The position numbers and the translations under genes are program-made. Below, piece after piece: positions 34,202 through 45,828 of a stretch of DNA of 64,000 nucleotides (positions are counted from its first letter, which is position 1; each line of letters starts with the position of its first letter). The notes below the pieces were generated by a model. That model saw nothing but the letters and a program-made list of their open reading frames with translations. It was not told the DNA's origin and did no database searches. Source of the DNA: Blasia pusilla (taxonomy: Eukaryota > Marchantiophyta > Marchantiopsida > Blasiales); NCBI GenBank assembly GCA_050084515.1, contig CM114275.1, positions 16,430,001-16,494,000 on the forward strand. Direction: 5' to 3'.

Positions 34202-35460
34202 CTATGGTGCAACCTCGTCTCGAACAACAAGACTCGACCGCTCTCTTACAGCCAACTGCAAACTCCGATCTCCTCCATGTACAATGCCCGAAACCACGCT
34301 CGATGTTGCGGCTATCATCTCCTTGCGTACCTGCAAATCATCCCAAGAAGTCCAAGGATGTCTCTCCCAATCTCCCCTGGTGTGTACATCTCCTTGGGTC
34401 TCGCCCCCAGCCACTGCCTCCACCGTCTCGGTAGGCATGGGGCTCACCAACGCAACCATTGTGATCTGTCGCGATCTCATACGACGCTGCTCAGCCACTC
34501 CCAAGCTGAGGATCCATGTCAAGAAGTTCTGGTCCATCGCCTGACCCAAGATATGACATCGTGATGCCTCTGACACTGATGGTACTGCGGTTCCTCCTGT
34601 GGGAAATCCCATCGCTCGCTCTCTCTCCTCGGCGTTGGGCTCCACCAACTGCTAAACCTGGTCATCCCAAACCAAGCCAGGACTGGCCTCCTTGTATGCA
34701 TAGGAAGCGGGAAAACTCACAAATATGGGCAAGGCTGCCCGCGGCCTGCCTACCCTAGTAACCACAGTCAACGATGGTCGATCATCGTGCCTCACTGCCT
34801 GTGATCGACGACCTGGATCCAGAATGAAATCCACTAACAAATGGGATGGGCGCTCCACTCTCGCATACGCCCTCCATAACACCGCATGGGGCACCAAGTT
34901 GGTCCACCATAGACGCGGGTGATGGGCTCTAGAACCTACACTAGCCGCATCCAAGAACACTGTTGGGCCGATCCAGGCATGCACATGATGAGCACTCGTC
35001 ACCATCCCTGACCTGGAGTCTCCTAAGATCGGCACATTCTCCATAATGTAGGCTGGAGAACGAGACTGGTGCTCTTGCAACTGCCCTAAGACCCTCAACA
35101 TCTCCCAAAACAACTTGGATTGAGTGTCACCCAACCCGATGCCTCGTCCAACACTAGATTGGCCCTAACATGGTCAACCGACAATGACCAAATCAATGGT
35201 CCCTACCCGCTCTAAGTCATGCAACCCCAACAACAAAATATCCCTCGGTAGGGAACTCAGGTACCCCTCAACCGTGGACACAGACAATAAGTCGGGAAAA
35301 CATAGGCATAACTGCACCACATGTCGTAGTGAGACGCGCCTCGCAACATCATCACTCTCCACATACAGGTACTGCTGCACTTGCACTCCTGCTTGCAAAA
35401 CAACAGCTAATTTAATGCTAATCCCTCCAAAGAGATCTAACACTCAAATACCCTCCTCCG
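34202..35460 (-). pseudogene. DNMT3-type C5-cytosine DNA methyltransferase domain, copy 1
   Basis: Motif I LDLFGGISIKLAVVLQAG (35443-35385) is the SAM-binding loop; copy 2 has STG where this copy has SIK. Motif IV follows near 35170-35160 with the catalytic Cys in PC, but stops flank it (TGA before, TAG after). Motif VI is IMENVP, motif VIII GSRAHHPRLWWTNL, both in the frame 35134-34652. The target-recognition region has SLTVVTR, and motifs IX/X read ERERAMGFPTG and ASRCHILGQAMDQN (34648-34202). The canonical order I to X excludes the permuted DRM type. Motif VIII and the LGQ ending resemble animal and moss DNMT3. The enzyme would methylate DNA. It lies between protease and RT on the same strand. 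Confidence 0.88.
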
Positions 35461-36186
35461 GGGTACACCACACAATGGGTGTGGTATCCAAGGGTGTCAT
35501 CGTAGCACTCCCTACTACCTCGGGTTCTTCAAACCCCTCATGCTCCGATGCAAACGTCTCGCTCCACGCGGTGTGCATGTGCTCATCTGCCAATCCCCAC
35601 AACGGCACCTCTCCTCCACGGAATGATGCAGCTTCCATAACACTCCTCTCCATAGAAATGCCAGGAACGGGAGTATCCTCTGTCTGGACATGTCCCTCAA
35701 TCAAATCACAAGGCCAAGTGATGGCACTGCTAAATGCTGCTAAGGTCGCCATCTCTCCTGGCCGTTGCTCCATCACTGCACATGTGAATCGAACGGGTAA
35801 TGAGCTAAGGCGCCCATCACCTGACTGCCATCCTTGTCTGTGGGACGCTGACTCCTCCCAGTAATCCAGGGAAAACCCCATCAGGTATAACACTACTCCA
35901 CCAACCAAGACGTCGTAGGACTCTACATCAATCACTATCGCCTTGGCGCGCACCACGGACCCATCTGTAGGTTGTCTAGGGAAAATCCTTACCATGACCT
36001 TCTGTCTGGTGATATACTGTGTGGTTCTCGCTCCACCCAAAGATGTCTGTATCCGGAATGGACAACGCTCTCATCGGCTCTCGTCAAGCCCAATGCTCTG
36101 AATGACGCTTTTCCCAACATCAGGGGTTGCGCTCCTGAATCCAACAAGACGCGCTGCAAACTAAAAGCTCTATCTCCATGACTCAC
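35444..36186 (-). pseudogene. Aspartic protease and spacer before the methyltransferase, copy 1
   Basis: The frame 36186-35989 contains LQRVLLDSGAQPLMLGKASF, a retropepsin active-site DSGA followed by the flap-side pattern. It would cleave Gag-Pol. A second frame (36040-35444, 198 residues) continues with DVLVGGVVLYLMGFSLDYWE and a long stretch of unknown function rich in short acidic blocks, ending just before methyltransferase motif I. The spacer is conserved in copy 2. One frameshift separates the two. Confidence 0.82.
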
Positions 36187-38404
36187 CTACTGGAAGACCT
36201 CTCTCGGTTATCCAGCAACACAACACTAGGAGAAGCCATGGCACGCTCTATCGTGGGTCTAGCGGGCATCTCCGCCATCCTAGCAGCCGCAACTTGCCAT
36301 GAATCTAACGTGGACGGTCCGAGCATCCGCTCCAAGGGCAGGTCCATCACCTCCTCTGCAACCACCTCTGAATGTGATGTAAGAACTCCAACTCCGCGCT
36401 CACATGGCAAAGCGGCCAGACGAAAAGCCTCGGCGGGCGTACCCCCCAACGTCATAACATCGGAAGCAGAAAATAAAGGAGTGCGGTACACAACGGTGGT
36501 CGCCCCGACAATGTGCTCGACACATGCTCCTCATGAGCATCAAAAATAGGAGTCATCGCACTCGCTTCTCCCATCAGCCTCTGTGCCTACACACCAACAA
36601 CATCACCAACTCTCAAGGAACTTTGATGAGGACTCGTCGATGGGGTCCTTATCGCTTCGGACAACGTGAAAGACTAAGGAAGCCTAGTCTATTTTTGGCT
36701 TCCCCTCGCTATGGATCCAACTCTATGGGTGCTCCACGCATCACAACTGCGGCGGCCTCCATTTGGGCAACCCCGCACATCTAACCATGATCCTCCAGAT
36801 CTTTGGCTGCTCCATATGATGTCGATGCCACGAATCCGGCATCGGGTAACCTCAATGCCATAGCGGCAATCTCCTCCTCGTCTTTAAAAAGTGCCCGTCC
36901 GTGTTAGGACAAGCCTCTCTTCGACTCAAAGTTGTGGGAGAAGTTCTTTCGGCGGTTTAAATCTGAAAGTCTTGTTGCCGTTTTGAATCGTCGGTAAAAC
37001 TTACCGAAATTAAGTGAGAAGTCTCTTTGCATTTTTTTATTCTTTTTTAATCTGCAAAAATCTGAGCAGCCATCCCAGCCTCATGTCCGGCGTCTCCCTT
37101 GGCGCGTCTAGGTGGTGGTACTCTAGCTCCTCCATGGCAGCTCCACCACCCTGTCGGGAAACTCCAGCTCCTCGTTCCCCAACGGGACCACCTTGTGCAC
37201 GATCTCTAGGCCCACCCGGACCGGCTACTCGCTCTGGTGCCCTCTCTGGCCCTCAATCTAGACGTAACTCAGGATGTAAACTGAAACACCTCGCCCGTGT
37301 ATGACCATACCTCTGACAAGAGTCACACTGATAACCTCCCGGTGCAGCACCATCTCATCCTCCATGTTGAGGCACACGTCCATGACCCTAATGAGTGCAA
37401 TCGCGTTGATGATGGGCTCCACCACATGACCAACAAGTAATAGTAGGCGGCTACTGTAGAGCCGCATATGAAGGCGCAGGTCTCTGTGGCACGGCCTCCC
37501 GGTATCCTACCTGAGCTCGTGGTGCCACAATTGACCTATCCCGGAGTCCACGTTGCTGCACAGTGGTGCAGACAATCGTGACTGCTCTCGCCCAAAACCC
37601 ATGGTGGCTACGCTCTCCTCCGCCATGTAACGCTCAATGTTCTCGGCGATCCTAAAAACATCTCTCAACGTAGGGGAGGTGTTCATAAGAAGCACCCCCT
37701 CCCGCATCCGTGTTCGCAAGGTTCAGTCCAGCATCGCGTACCATGACTGGATAGCCTGAGCCTCTGTCACCCCCTGAGTGACGTTGATCAACTGGCGCAA
37801 GCGAGTGTAAGCCTCACGCAAACTCTCACCCGGACGCCTAGAAGTCGTGGATTCTCCGCAACTTCTCCGTCCGTACCCCTTGGTAGCTCATCCTCAACTC
37901 AACAAAGAACCCAACCACAGGGTTGAACCTGGGATGAACCCGACTAGACGGTGCAACTTCTCCCGTGCGAGTGACCCCTCCTAAAACGTCACTAGTGGAA
38001 GAGGAAGTAGCCTCTCCTAACTCCTCCTCTTCATCTGGGAACGGCTCCGTCCATGACACATAATGTGGGTCATAGTAGAGCCTCCCCAACTCGATCTCAT
38101 GTGCATATCTCTGAGAGAATTCATGGTAATCGTCCATGGGCGCCCCCTCTAAATGCTAGAACATACCGTTCCATGCTGTAAACGGGTTAAACTCTCTAGA
38201 GTTCCTGGCCCATTGGGACTTGCACCAACTCCTAAACTCTGCTATGAAATTGTGCAACTCAATCGTGCCTACTGCACCTGAAAACCTACGCGGTCCTCTA
38301 CCCCGGTCGTCCATCTCGTACACCCAACTGGTAGGACCACTCACAATTTGTGGCGATGTGCTCACAAACTCCTCTACACCCTCCCCCTTGTCTGATGATG
38401 ACAC
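36187..38404 (-). pseudogene. gag: Gag, copy 1 (broken)
   Basis: From N to C: a capsid-like segment with GTIELHNFIAEFRSWCKSQW (38404-38156) and MDDYHEFSQRYAHEIELGRL (38137-37838); TLRDVFRIAENIERYMAEES (37719-37507); a zinc-knuckle-like CWSCGGAHHQRDC near 37436-37398, with spacing one residue shorter than the usual CCHC and a stop soon after; and a C-terminal part (36491-36183) with GGTPAEAFRLAALPCERGVG leading to the protease. Gag would coat the RNA and form particles. Frameshifts split it into at least five pieces. Confidence 0.75.
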
Positions 38405-39954
38405 ACAAGGAGGTCCAGGTGGTCCCTCACGTGGAGACCCTCAGAACCTCACGCCACTCCGTGTAAAACCTCTAGAGCTACTCTCGGGTTCACCACCTCG
38501 CCTCTCAAAATCCAGAACGGACGCCGTGATGACTCTCGTGCCCCTCTCACTTGATCACTCTCAACCTCGTGAGTAATCCCTCAATCACTCATCCCAAACA
38601 TGCGGCACTTGATCTACACTCTCCCTCCCCGAGTCGTGTAACGTGCGGCAACAAGCGGCGTGGTGCGGAAAATCGACCTGGCTATCATCTCATCGACAAC
38701 CTACCCTCAACTCCGGACATCTCACACAGGTCTATGTCCCCTAAACCACATACATAAATGATGCTCTCAGCATCCACACAACCCAATATCCCCAAATCAA
38801 CAACCCGAAATCCCAGAATCCTCACGCGTGCAGGGTAAAGGACCAGAATGGGTAACCTCAATAAATGTTGAATCGCTCTGCAGCAACTGCAAACCTCAAC
38901 CCCAACTCGTTCGTGAAGCAAACTCCTCAAACCAGCAAAACACAATCTGCTCCACAATGACGGTGCAGCCACAAGTGGCACGGCGCGTTGCGGCTACGGG
39001 TGTCATGTCACGGTCCTCGACCTTCCTGGAGCGGCTACCAACTCAAAACATAATAATGTGGCTAGAAAACTCGGACCCCATAAATCACTCGGTCACACGT
39101 CATCCAGAATAGTACTCCACTCGGTCGACGGCAGCTTGACGGGTAATGGGCCAGCTGACGGGTTGAAGGGCCTCGCGAAGGGTTGATGGCCTAGCGTAGG
39201 GTTGACATCCATGCGAAGGGTTGACGGTATGGTGACAGGTTGACAACCTGGCGACGGCTGACGGCCTGTCGACGGGCTGACGTCCTGGCGACGGGTTGAC
39301 GTCCTGGCGACGGGTTGACATCCTGGCGACGGGTTGACGTCCTGGCGACGGGTTGGCATCCTGGGGATGAGTTGACGGCCTGGCCGACGGCGACGGCGAC
39401 GCCAAGGGCGGTTGCTGCTTTAGGGTTTCGATTTTTACCCTAAAATTGGCAATTTACAAAATTTGCCATAACTTTATGCTCGCAGCTCAAAATTGCGCAC
39501 CATCTATTGCACAACGTGCACAGCTTCAAGATCTACAGAGGGCGTCAAAAAATATTTTTAATCATAAAATCCTATAAGAACTGAAGGGGACTGTCGTAAA
39601 CCTTAACATCTCTTTCTTCTACCCAACATTCGGCAGCGCTTCCGCGCTGATTTCTCCCAACGAGAATGTAAAACTTGTGAAAAGACAAATCCGAAAGCTA
39701 CATGGTGCTCCCGAGAGCACCGGCGTGGGTAATCCGCCCTCACACTCAAATTCTACCAACATTTGGGCAGCGCTTCTTATGCAACCCTAAACGCGCCACT
39801 CTCCCATACAAGAAAACGGTAAAGGAAAATAGCAAACTGAATGACTCTTGCTCCCGTGAGCACTCCCATGAGTCATGAAGCAGGGAACACGGTCACTAAC
39901 CTGCAAACACAGCGAAACTCTAGCAAGCTCCCGGATTGTAGCTCTCAATTCTCT
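38405..39954 (-). other. 5' leader of copy 1
   Basis: It contains no recognised gene. Its two halves match the copy 2 leader, which lies on both sides of Copia-2 (about 54960-55900 and 60910-61490). I see no tRNA-Met primer site next to the LTR, so the primer is unknown. A minisatellite lies at 39118-39390. Confidence 0.6.
39118..39390. repeat. 19-bp minisatellite in the leader
   Basis: The unit gacgggttgacgtcctggc is repeated about fourteen times, nearly perfect from 39271 to 39365 and looser outside. It is absent or very short in copy 2, so it expanded in copy 1. Confidence 0.9.
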
Positions 39955-40512
<558 letters not shown>

Positions 40513-41608
40513 AGGTTGAAGAAAGCTCTAAACAAGCTCCAAGAGCTTGGTATGGCAAGATTACATACGTCCTACAAGAGTTGGGTTTTAGGATATGTGA
40601 TTCTGACTCCTCGTTATATGTCTTGAGAGCACAAGATTATATTGTTATCAATGTGTTGTATGTTGACGATCTCATGATTACTGGGAGTACTGAGAATATG
40701 GTATAACAAGTCAAGCTAAAATTACAAGCAGAATTTGATATGAAGGACTTAGGAGAACTCAAATACTTCCTTAGTGTTGAGTTTATCAAGGTTGGAGAGA
40801 GCATGTGATTATTATAACGACAAGATGATCTTCATATGCTTTCAAAATATGGTATGACGGCTTGTAACCCAATGTCTACATCAGAGTGTGAAGCTAAGAG
40901 TCGATGAAGGAGAGTTGCTTGCAAATTCTAATATGTATAGGCGTATGGTTGGAAGTTTGATGATCCGACTATAACCAGGCTAGATTTGAGCTATGCACTT
41001 GGCTTAGTGAGCCAATTTATGCAAGCACCTCGAAAACCTCACCTTGATGATGTGAGGAGGATTATGCCATATATGAAATTTTCTATTCAAGTTGGCCTTC
41101 AATTTGAACCTTCTCCGATTTATAATTACATGGATTCGCAGATGCTAGTTGGGCAAGAAACATGTTTGATCGACACTCCACATCTGGTTATTCATTTACT
41201 TTGGGAAGCGAAATTATAAGTTGGGCTTCAAAGAAGCAACCTATAGTTGCTTTATCTTCAATAGAGGTTGAATACATAGGAGCAACCAATGCAACACGTG
41301 AGTTGGTGTGACTTCATCGATTGCTTGTTGAGATTGGTGTTAGTAATTTAGGACCTAGTGTAATATATACATACAATATTAGTAGCATTAAACTTGCATA
41401 AAACCCTGTGTTTCATGCTCGTACAAAGCATATTGAGGTGCACTATCATTTTATTAGAGAGAAAGTGCTTGCAAGAGAAATTGATACCGTGTATATAGGT
41501 ATAGATCATCAAATTTCTGACATCTTTACAAAGTCATTGTCTAGAGATAAGTTTGAGATGTTTAGAAACAATTTAGATGTTAGAGATATTGATATGAGCT
41601 TGAGGGAG
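40513..41608 (+). pseudogene. pol: Copia-1 Pol, second part: RT end and RNase H
   Basis: It resumes directly after the nested element with the duplicated AGGTT and a slightly deleted KKDLYGLKQAP region. The RT catalytic YVDD is at 40659-40670 (VLYVDDLMITG). Then come DMKDLGELKYFL, the YALGLVSQFMQAPRKPH region (40986-41219) and the RNase H end with HARTKHIEVHYHFIREKVLA and DIFTKSLSRDKFEMFR (41408-41623). Frameshifts are present in at least three places. Confidence 0.88.
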
Positions 41609-41903
41609 AGTATTGAAGAATGAGTTATAATCAAGCTCATGAGACACTTGAACTGCTATATTTGGTACTCAAACAAAGTAGGGAAGCTTAATCTTGGTTA
41701 GTCAGTTAGGCGCAATTACCTTAACTAGGGTTAGTTAATCATTATTAGTCTAACTTGAGACTATGGTTAAGTACATACCCTATATAATTGAGAAGGGGAC
41801 CTAACTCCATTCATTCTCTCATTGCAAAATTTCGTTCTTCATGGTGGTGTGTGAGTGTGAGAGCCGTTTCATACCAGTTATGCTTCTTTAGCAATTTTCT
41901 ACA
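41599..41903 (+). repeat. Purine tract and 3' LTR of Copia-1
   Basis: GCTTGAGGGAGAG (41598-41610) primes plus-strand synthesis. The LTR runs from 41611 (TATTGAAGAATGAG) to 41903 (TTTTCTACA). It is 20 bases shorter than the 5' LTR because of an internal deletion around 'aagtacatacc'. Confidence 0.88.
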
Positions 41904-43719
41904 ACCGATTTGACGCGAGAGGTTATGCGAGCTTAGATAGTGGCACAAGGGAGATTGCTATAAGGAGCGAGGGTGGCGGTGAAAAAGACCCATATCTATA
42001 GTTGACTTCGTGATGGAGATATATGGGCCTAGGGTGGAGAGGTTTGACTTGTTTTTTTATGGATTGTGCTCATCATCTCCACTCGAGGAATAGGTTGTCC
42101 TTTGCTACTGCGATTGTAGGTAGTGATTTTGCATAACTTTGCAGCGCTTCCAGACTTATGGATGTTTCCTTGATGCTCAAGCTCTGGTTCTTTGCTCATT
42201 TTTGGAAGAGGAACTATCTTTTGATTGTAGGGTTGTCGCAAGAGAGTCAATCCATGTTAGTTAGAACTAGAAGTCTAAATACTCATCGCAAGTGTTTATT
42301 GGTCGAGTTTTCATTTCTGAAACTGGAACCATAGTTCTGACTTTGAGGCTTTCCTGATGGCGTCCATGATTTGGGACAAAAGTTTTGAGTACTTTTTTTT
42401 TTCTGGGTCATGGTCTCAATTGTAGAACTAGATCTGAAGCCTGATTTGGAGGTGGTCACAATCAAGGTGACTGATGTCTTCCAGAAATAGCAACATAATA
42501 GATCTCAAGCTGCATCCCTAGAAGCTAACCAAGGTATTTTCAACTCATTGATGCACCAACTTGCCCCAAGTACTATATTGGCAGAGTTCTCATTGTGGAA
42601 AGGTAAACCGTTACTACCTATTTAGACTCGGGTAGGATTTAAACATTTGTAGAGTTCTCATTGTGTAGGGATATACTCTACATTCATCAAAGGTTGTCTT
42701 AGGGAGCTTAATAAGTCATTTGGTACTCTAGTTTGTGTGTCCCTTCCATGCAACAATCTATGATCTACTTAGCTCCTACCATGTATGGATGTCGGGATGT
42801 TTTCACATCTAGGGAATGTCGGAAATGAATTTCATTAATTGAAAGATTTAAGGTTTTAATTTCATTTTGAGTGATCCTATTGGTTGAGAGGGTGAGCAAT
42901 CTTATTGGATGAAAGGGCCAAAGTGACACCTGTCGGGATAGGTGTCCTATGGCTATGACTCCTATCGCCTAGATCTAGTTTAGTTTGCTATAGCTAACTT
43001 GGAAAATGGTGTTAAGAGAAACGTGGACTCGGTGCTCTTCTTTCAACCATGCTGGCATAATGACAAAATAGTCTAACTAAAGTAGAGAGAGGGTATAGAG
43101 AGAAGGGTGCAAGGAGAAGGTTCATCTTTCAAGAGAAGAAGGACTCCTCCTAACCGTTACGGGGCACGAACACCGACTTGTTGTATAGTTTGGAGAAACT
43201 TACCTACGTCGCCGCCACAACCTTACTACTTGGCTTGTGATGCTTGGGTTTCTTTGTGGATGTAATTTCATGAAAGAGTTCTGGGTGTGATGTTTGGATT
43301 TCATCATGTTTGAGTAACGGTTGAAGGTAAATATGTTTAGATTTCCACCTCCTTGTCACACATATAATCTTTGTGACGCAGTCTTAAACATTTTATCTCC
43401 CTAGATGTCAAATTGATGAGCTCTCAATCGTTCTCTGACCGATAGGATCAAGGAACACAAGTCTCAACTTGGGATCCCATTGGCAATGCCTAAAAGGGAC
43501 TCACATTTGTTATGGTTGACCCAAGCAAAAGCGCTATATTGACGATTTAATGTCTGGTTGCAAATGTTGATTAGTTGTTTGTCCGTGGCTTCTTTAACGA
43601 TGTATAGAATGGATTTTTTTATGTCTATTCCTTCTTTGAGTGGTTTTACACTTCTCTTCAGTTGTATAGTGCTCCGTTCTCTATCTCCATGTTTAGTAGT
43701 CGCCATTGGGTTACATATT
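41904..43719. other. Right flank of Copia-1; remnant of the 100-bp array
   Basis: From 42190 to 42480 the words of the 24-26 kb array return ('actcatcgcaagtgttt', 'gagttttcatttctg', 'gaggctttcctgatggcgtccatg'). The rest (42480-43719) shows no gene. Near 42863 'ttttgagtgatcctattgg' resembles 12504-12522. Confidence 0.6.
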
Positions 43720-44460
43720 CCTATCAAATTTTGTGCTCTAAAGCGCTCCCCCTTCAAATCTCTATGAGTGCAAGGGTACTACATAGCACCCCTTCAGTTC
43801 TAGTTACATATTCCTATCGAAATTTGTGCTCTGAAGTGCTACCTTGTAGTACCCTTTAAAATTTCTATCAAATCTAAAGTTGCACAGGAACGGAGAAGTG
43901 TGTCCATGGGACGGATATGTCCTTGAACATGCCCGGCCCTTACTCGAGCCCACCCCAAAGCCCACTGCGTAGACCCGGGCAGACGGTGCCCGCACGCGTT
44001 GCACGGCCCGCGGCAAGCCCGTAGGGCAGGCTTGGCCCCACTGGGCAAGCTTAGGCCCGCGCATGGCCCTCATGGCGGGCTGGAAGCGGGTAAGGGCCAC
44101 TCGCAGCCCACATGGCAGGCTTGAGGCCCACATAAGGCTTGCATGGCAGGTGGGGGCGGGCATGGCCCGTATGTTTGGCTCAAGACCCACACAGCCTGCG
44201 TGGCGAGCCTTACACAGGCCGTAAGCCTGCTCAATAGGGGCCAAGTTTGCCTTGCGGGCCTTGTTCCAAGCTTGCCATGGGCCGTACAACGGGTGCAGGC
44301 TCCGTCAGCACGGGTGTATGCGGTGGGCTCAACTTTGGGCCGCGGGTACTGAGGCCCGCCTGTGCAACCGTGATCAATACAAGCGTACTACATAGCTCCC
44401 CTTCAGTACTAGGGATACTACGTGATACCGATTTTGAAGTGGTACCCTTTGCGTAATACG
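43720..44460. repeat. Repeat pair around a GC-rich block
   Basis: 'acatattcctatc(a/g)aa(a)tttgtgctct(a/g)aag' occurs at about 43712 and 43805, and 'gtactacatagc(a/t)ccccttcagt' at about 43776 and 44386. Between them, 43930-44350 is very GC-rich, with many loose copies of 'ggcccgcatggcgggc' on both strands. Open frames there are a by-product of the base composition. Confidence 0.65.
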
Positions 44461-44842
44461 TATCGCGTAGCTGCTCGTTATTACTTTGTTTTAAATTTCA
44501 ACTAGCATTCATTTCTTCGCTTCATGGGAGGCCAAGTCACCCCACTACATACCCTACTTTAGCTATTTACTAGAGTCAAATTCGTTGTGGTGGGCTTATG
44601 TACGTTACTATTTAATCCTTATAGGAAGGATCGACGCATGAAAATATTTGGAGAAGTATGTTAGGGCGGGGGATATTATAATACACCACGTTGCTGTCAT
44701 GTTCTCTTTCAAACTTTGAGGTACTCTGGTTTTGAGAGGTCCAACTTCTACATAAATTCATCATATTTATAGGTTTTCTAGAGAGGTAATTTGGGTAGCT
44801 ACCAAGGTTCCTACCCCTGATTTTACTTTAGTAGTAATGCTA

Positions 44843-45166
44843 TTAGAAAATAGTAAGGTAGCACGAATTAATTGGTTCTAGGAATGACAAGTGCTCGTCT
44901 AGCAAGGGTTGTAGACTCAAGTTGGAACTGCTGTCATTGTCGAGGAATCCAAAGTCATCGAGCTTGATGCATTGGAGACCCAATACGTTATTGAGTTTGC
45001 GAAACCCGCAAACAATAGGTTGTGGGAGGAGTTGAAGAATCTTTATATTCCAAACTCCAATTTTAAAATCTTTTGCTTGGAGGTAAAGAATTTCAAACTT
45101 TCCCCTCTTGACATCAAAGCGAGAGAACTTTATCACGAGTGAGGGAATGCGTTGATGCACAATCAC
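44843..45166 (-). CDS. Unknown 107-residue ORF
   Basis: This open frame has ordinary composition (LDDFGFLDNDSSSNLSLQPL) and no motif I recognise. It begins just left of the copy 3 fragment, and the stretch before it is not repetitive in this window. It may be a chance frame or a host gene fragment. No start context, splice site or homologue supports it. Confidence 0.25.
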   Translation of the reverse strand: MIVHQRIPSLVIKFSRFDVKRGKFEILYLQAKDFKIGVWNIKILQLLPQPIVCGFRKLNNVLGLQCIKLDDFGFLDNDSSSNLSLQPLLDEHLSFLEPINSCYLTIF

Positions 45167-45182
45167 TCGGTCACAAAAAATA

Positions 45183-45666
45183 TCATTGTAGCGCTAAAGA
45201 CTACGATGTCATCAATATAACACCTAGCAAAATCCAGACCTGCCAAGATCCTATCCATGACCCTTTGAAACTCATCCGGGGCGTTCTTTAACCCAAATGG
45301 TAAGAACCGCCACTGGTACAAACAATCCTTTCCGTGAGGATCCATGCCCTAAAATGCCGTCTTTTGCCTGTCCTCCAATTTGATAGGCAGCTGATGGTAT
45401 CCGACTCGCAAATCCAATGAACTGAAGACCTTTGCGTGACCAATCGCATCAAAGATCTCCTCAAGGATGGGCATGGCATACCTATCGGACTTTGTCTGCC
45501 GATTGATAGGTCGGTAATCCCCACACATCCGCCTATCCGTCGAGTTGCCATGCACATCCTTCTTGGCGGGCATGACAGTGGCAGATGCGTACTCCCCATG
45601 CAACATCTCCACTAGTCCTGCTCTGACCAAGTCCTGGCTCCTAGTCTGAATCAGAGCCCTCTCCAT
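45183..45666 (-). pseudogene. Reverse transcriptase fragment, copy 3
   Basis: It reads QDLVRAGLVEMLHGEYASAT, CGDYRPINRQTKSDRYAMP, SSLDLRVGYHQLPIKLED (45666-45349) and, in the next frame, GLKNAPDEFQRVMDRILAGL and CYIDDIVVFSA with YIDD at 45219-45208. The C-terminal part of RT is missing because the fragment ends here. Confidence 0.9.
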
Positions 45667-45828
45667 ATCATTGTACCTGTAGGGTCGTCGGAAGATGGCG
45701 TTTCAATCGACAACTCAATGCGGATCCCCGGTTCCTTCAGCGTACATAAATCCTCCATGCTAAACGCAAAGCAGCTCCTATAACTCCTGAGGAACTGATG
45801 TATTTGGCGCGGCTCTCCTCCTGTCAAC

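Noticed and set aside
34202-35460. A host methyltransferase gene next to a transposon
   Set aside because: The domain lies between protease and RT on the same strand in three places, and one frame joins it to the protease side in copy 2. No introns or separate promoter are seen.
39118-39390. CRISPR-like regular repeats
   Set aside because: Units are head-to-tail without spacers and lie in a retroelement leader of a eukaryotic genome; it is a minisatellite.
43804-44352. Ala/Gly/Pro-rich proteins on both strands
   Set aside because: GC-rich repeated words give long open frames on both strands at once; no motif or codon bias.
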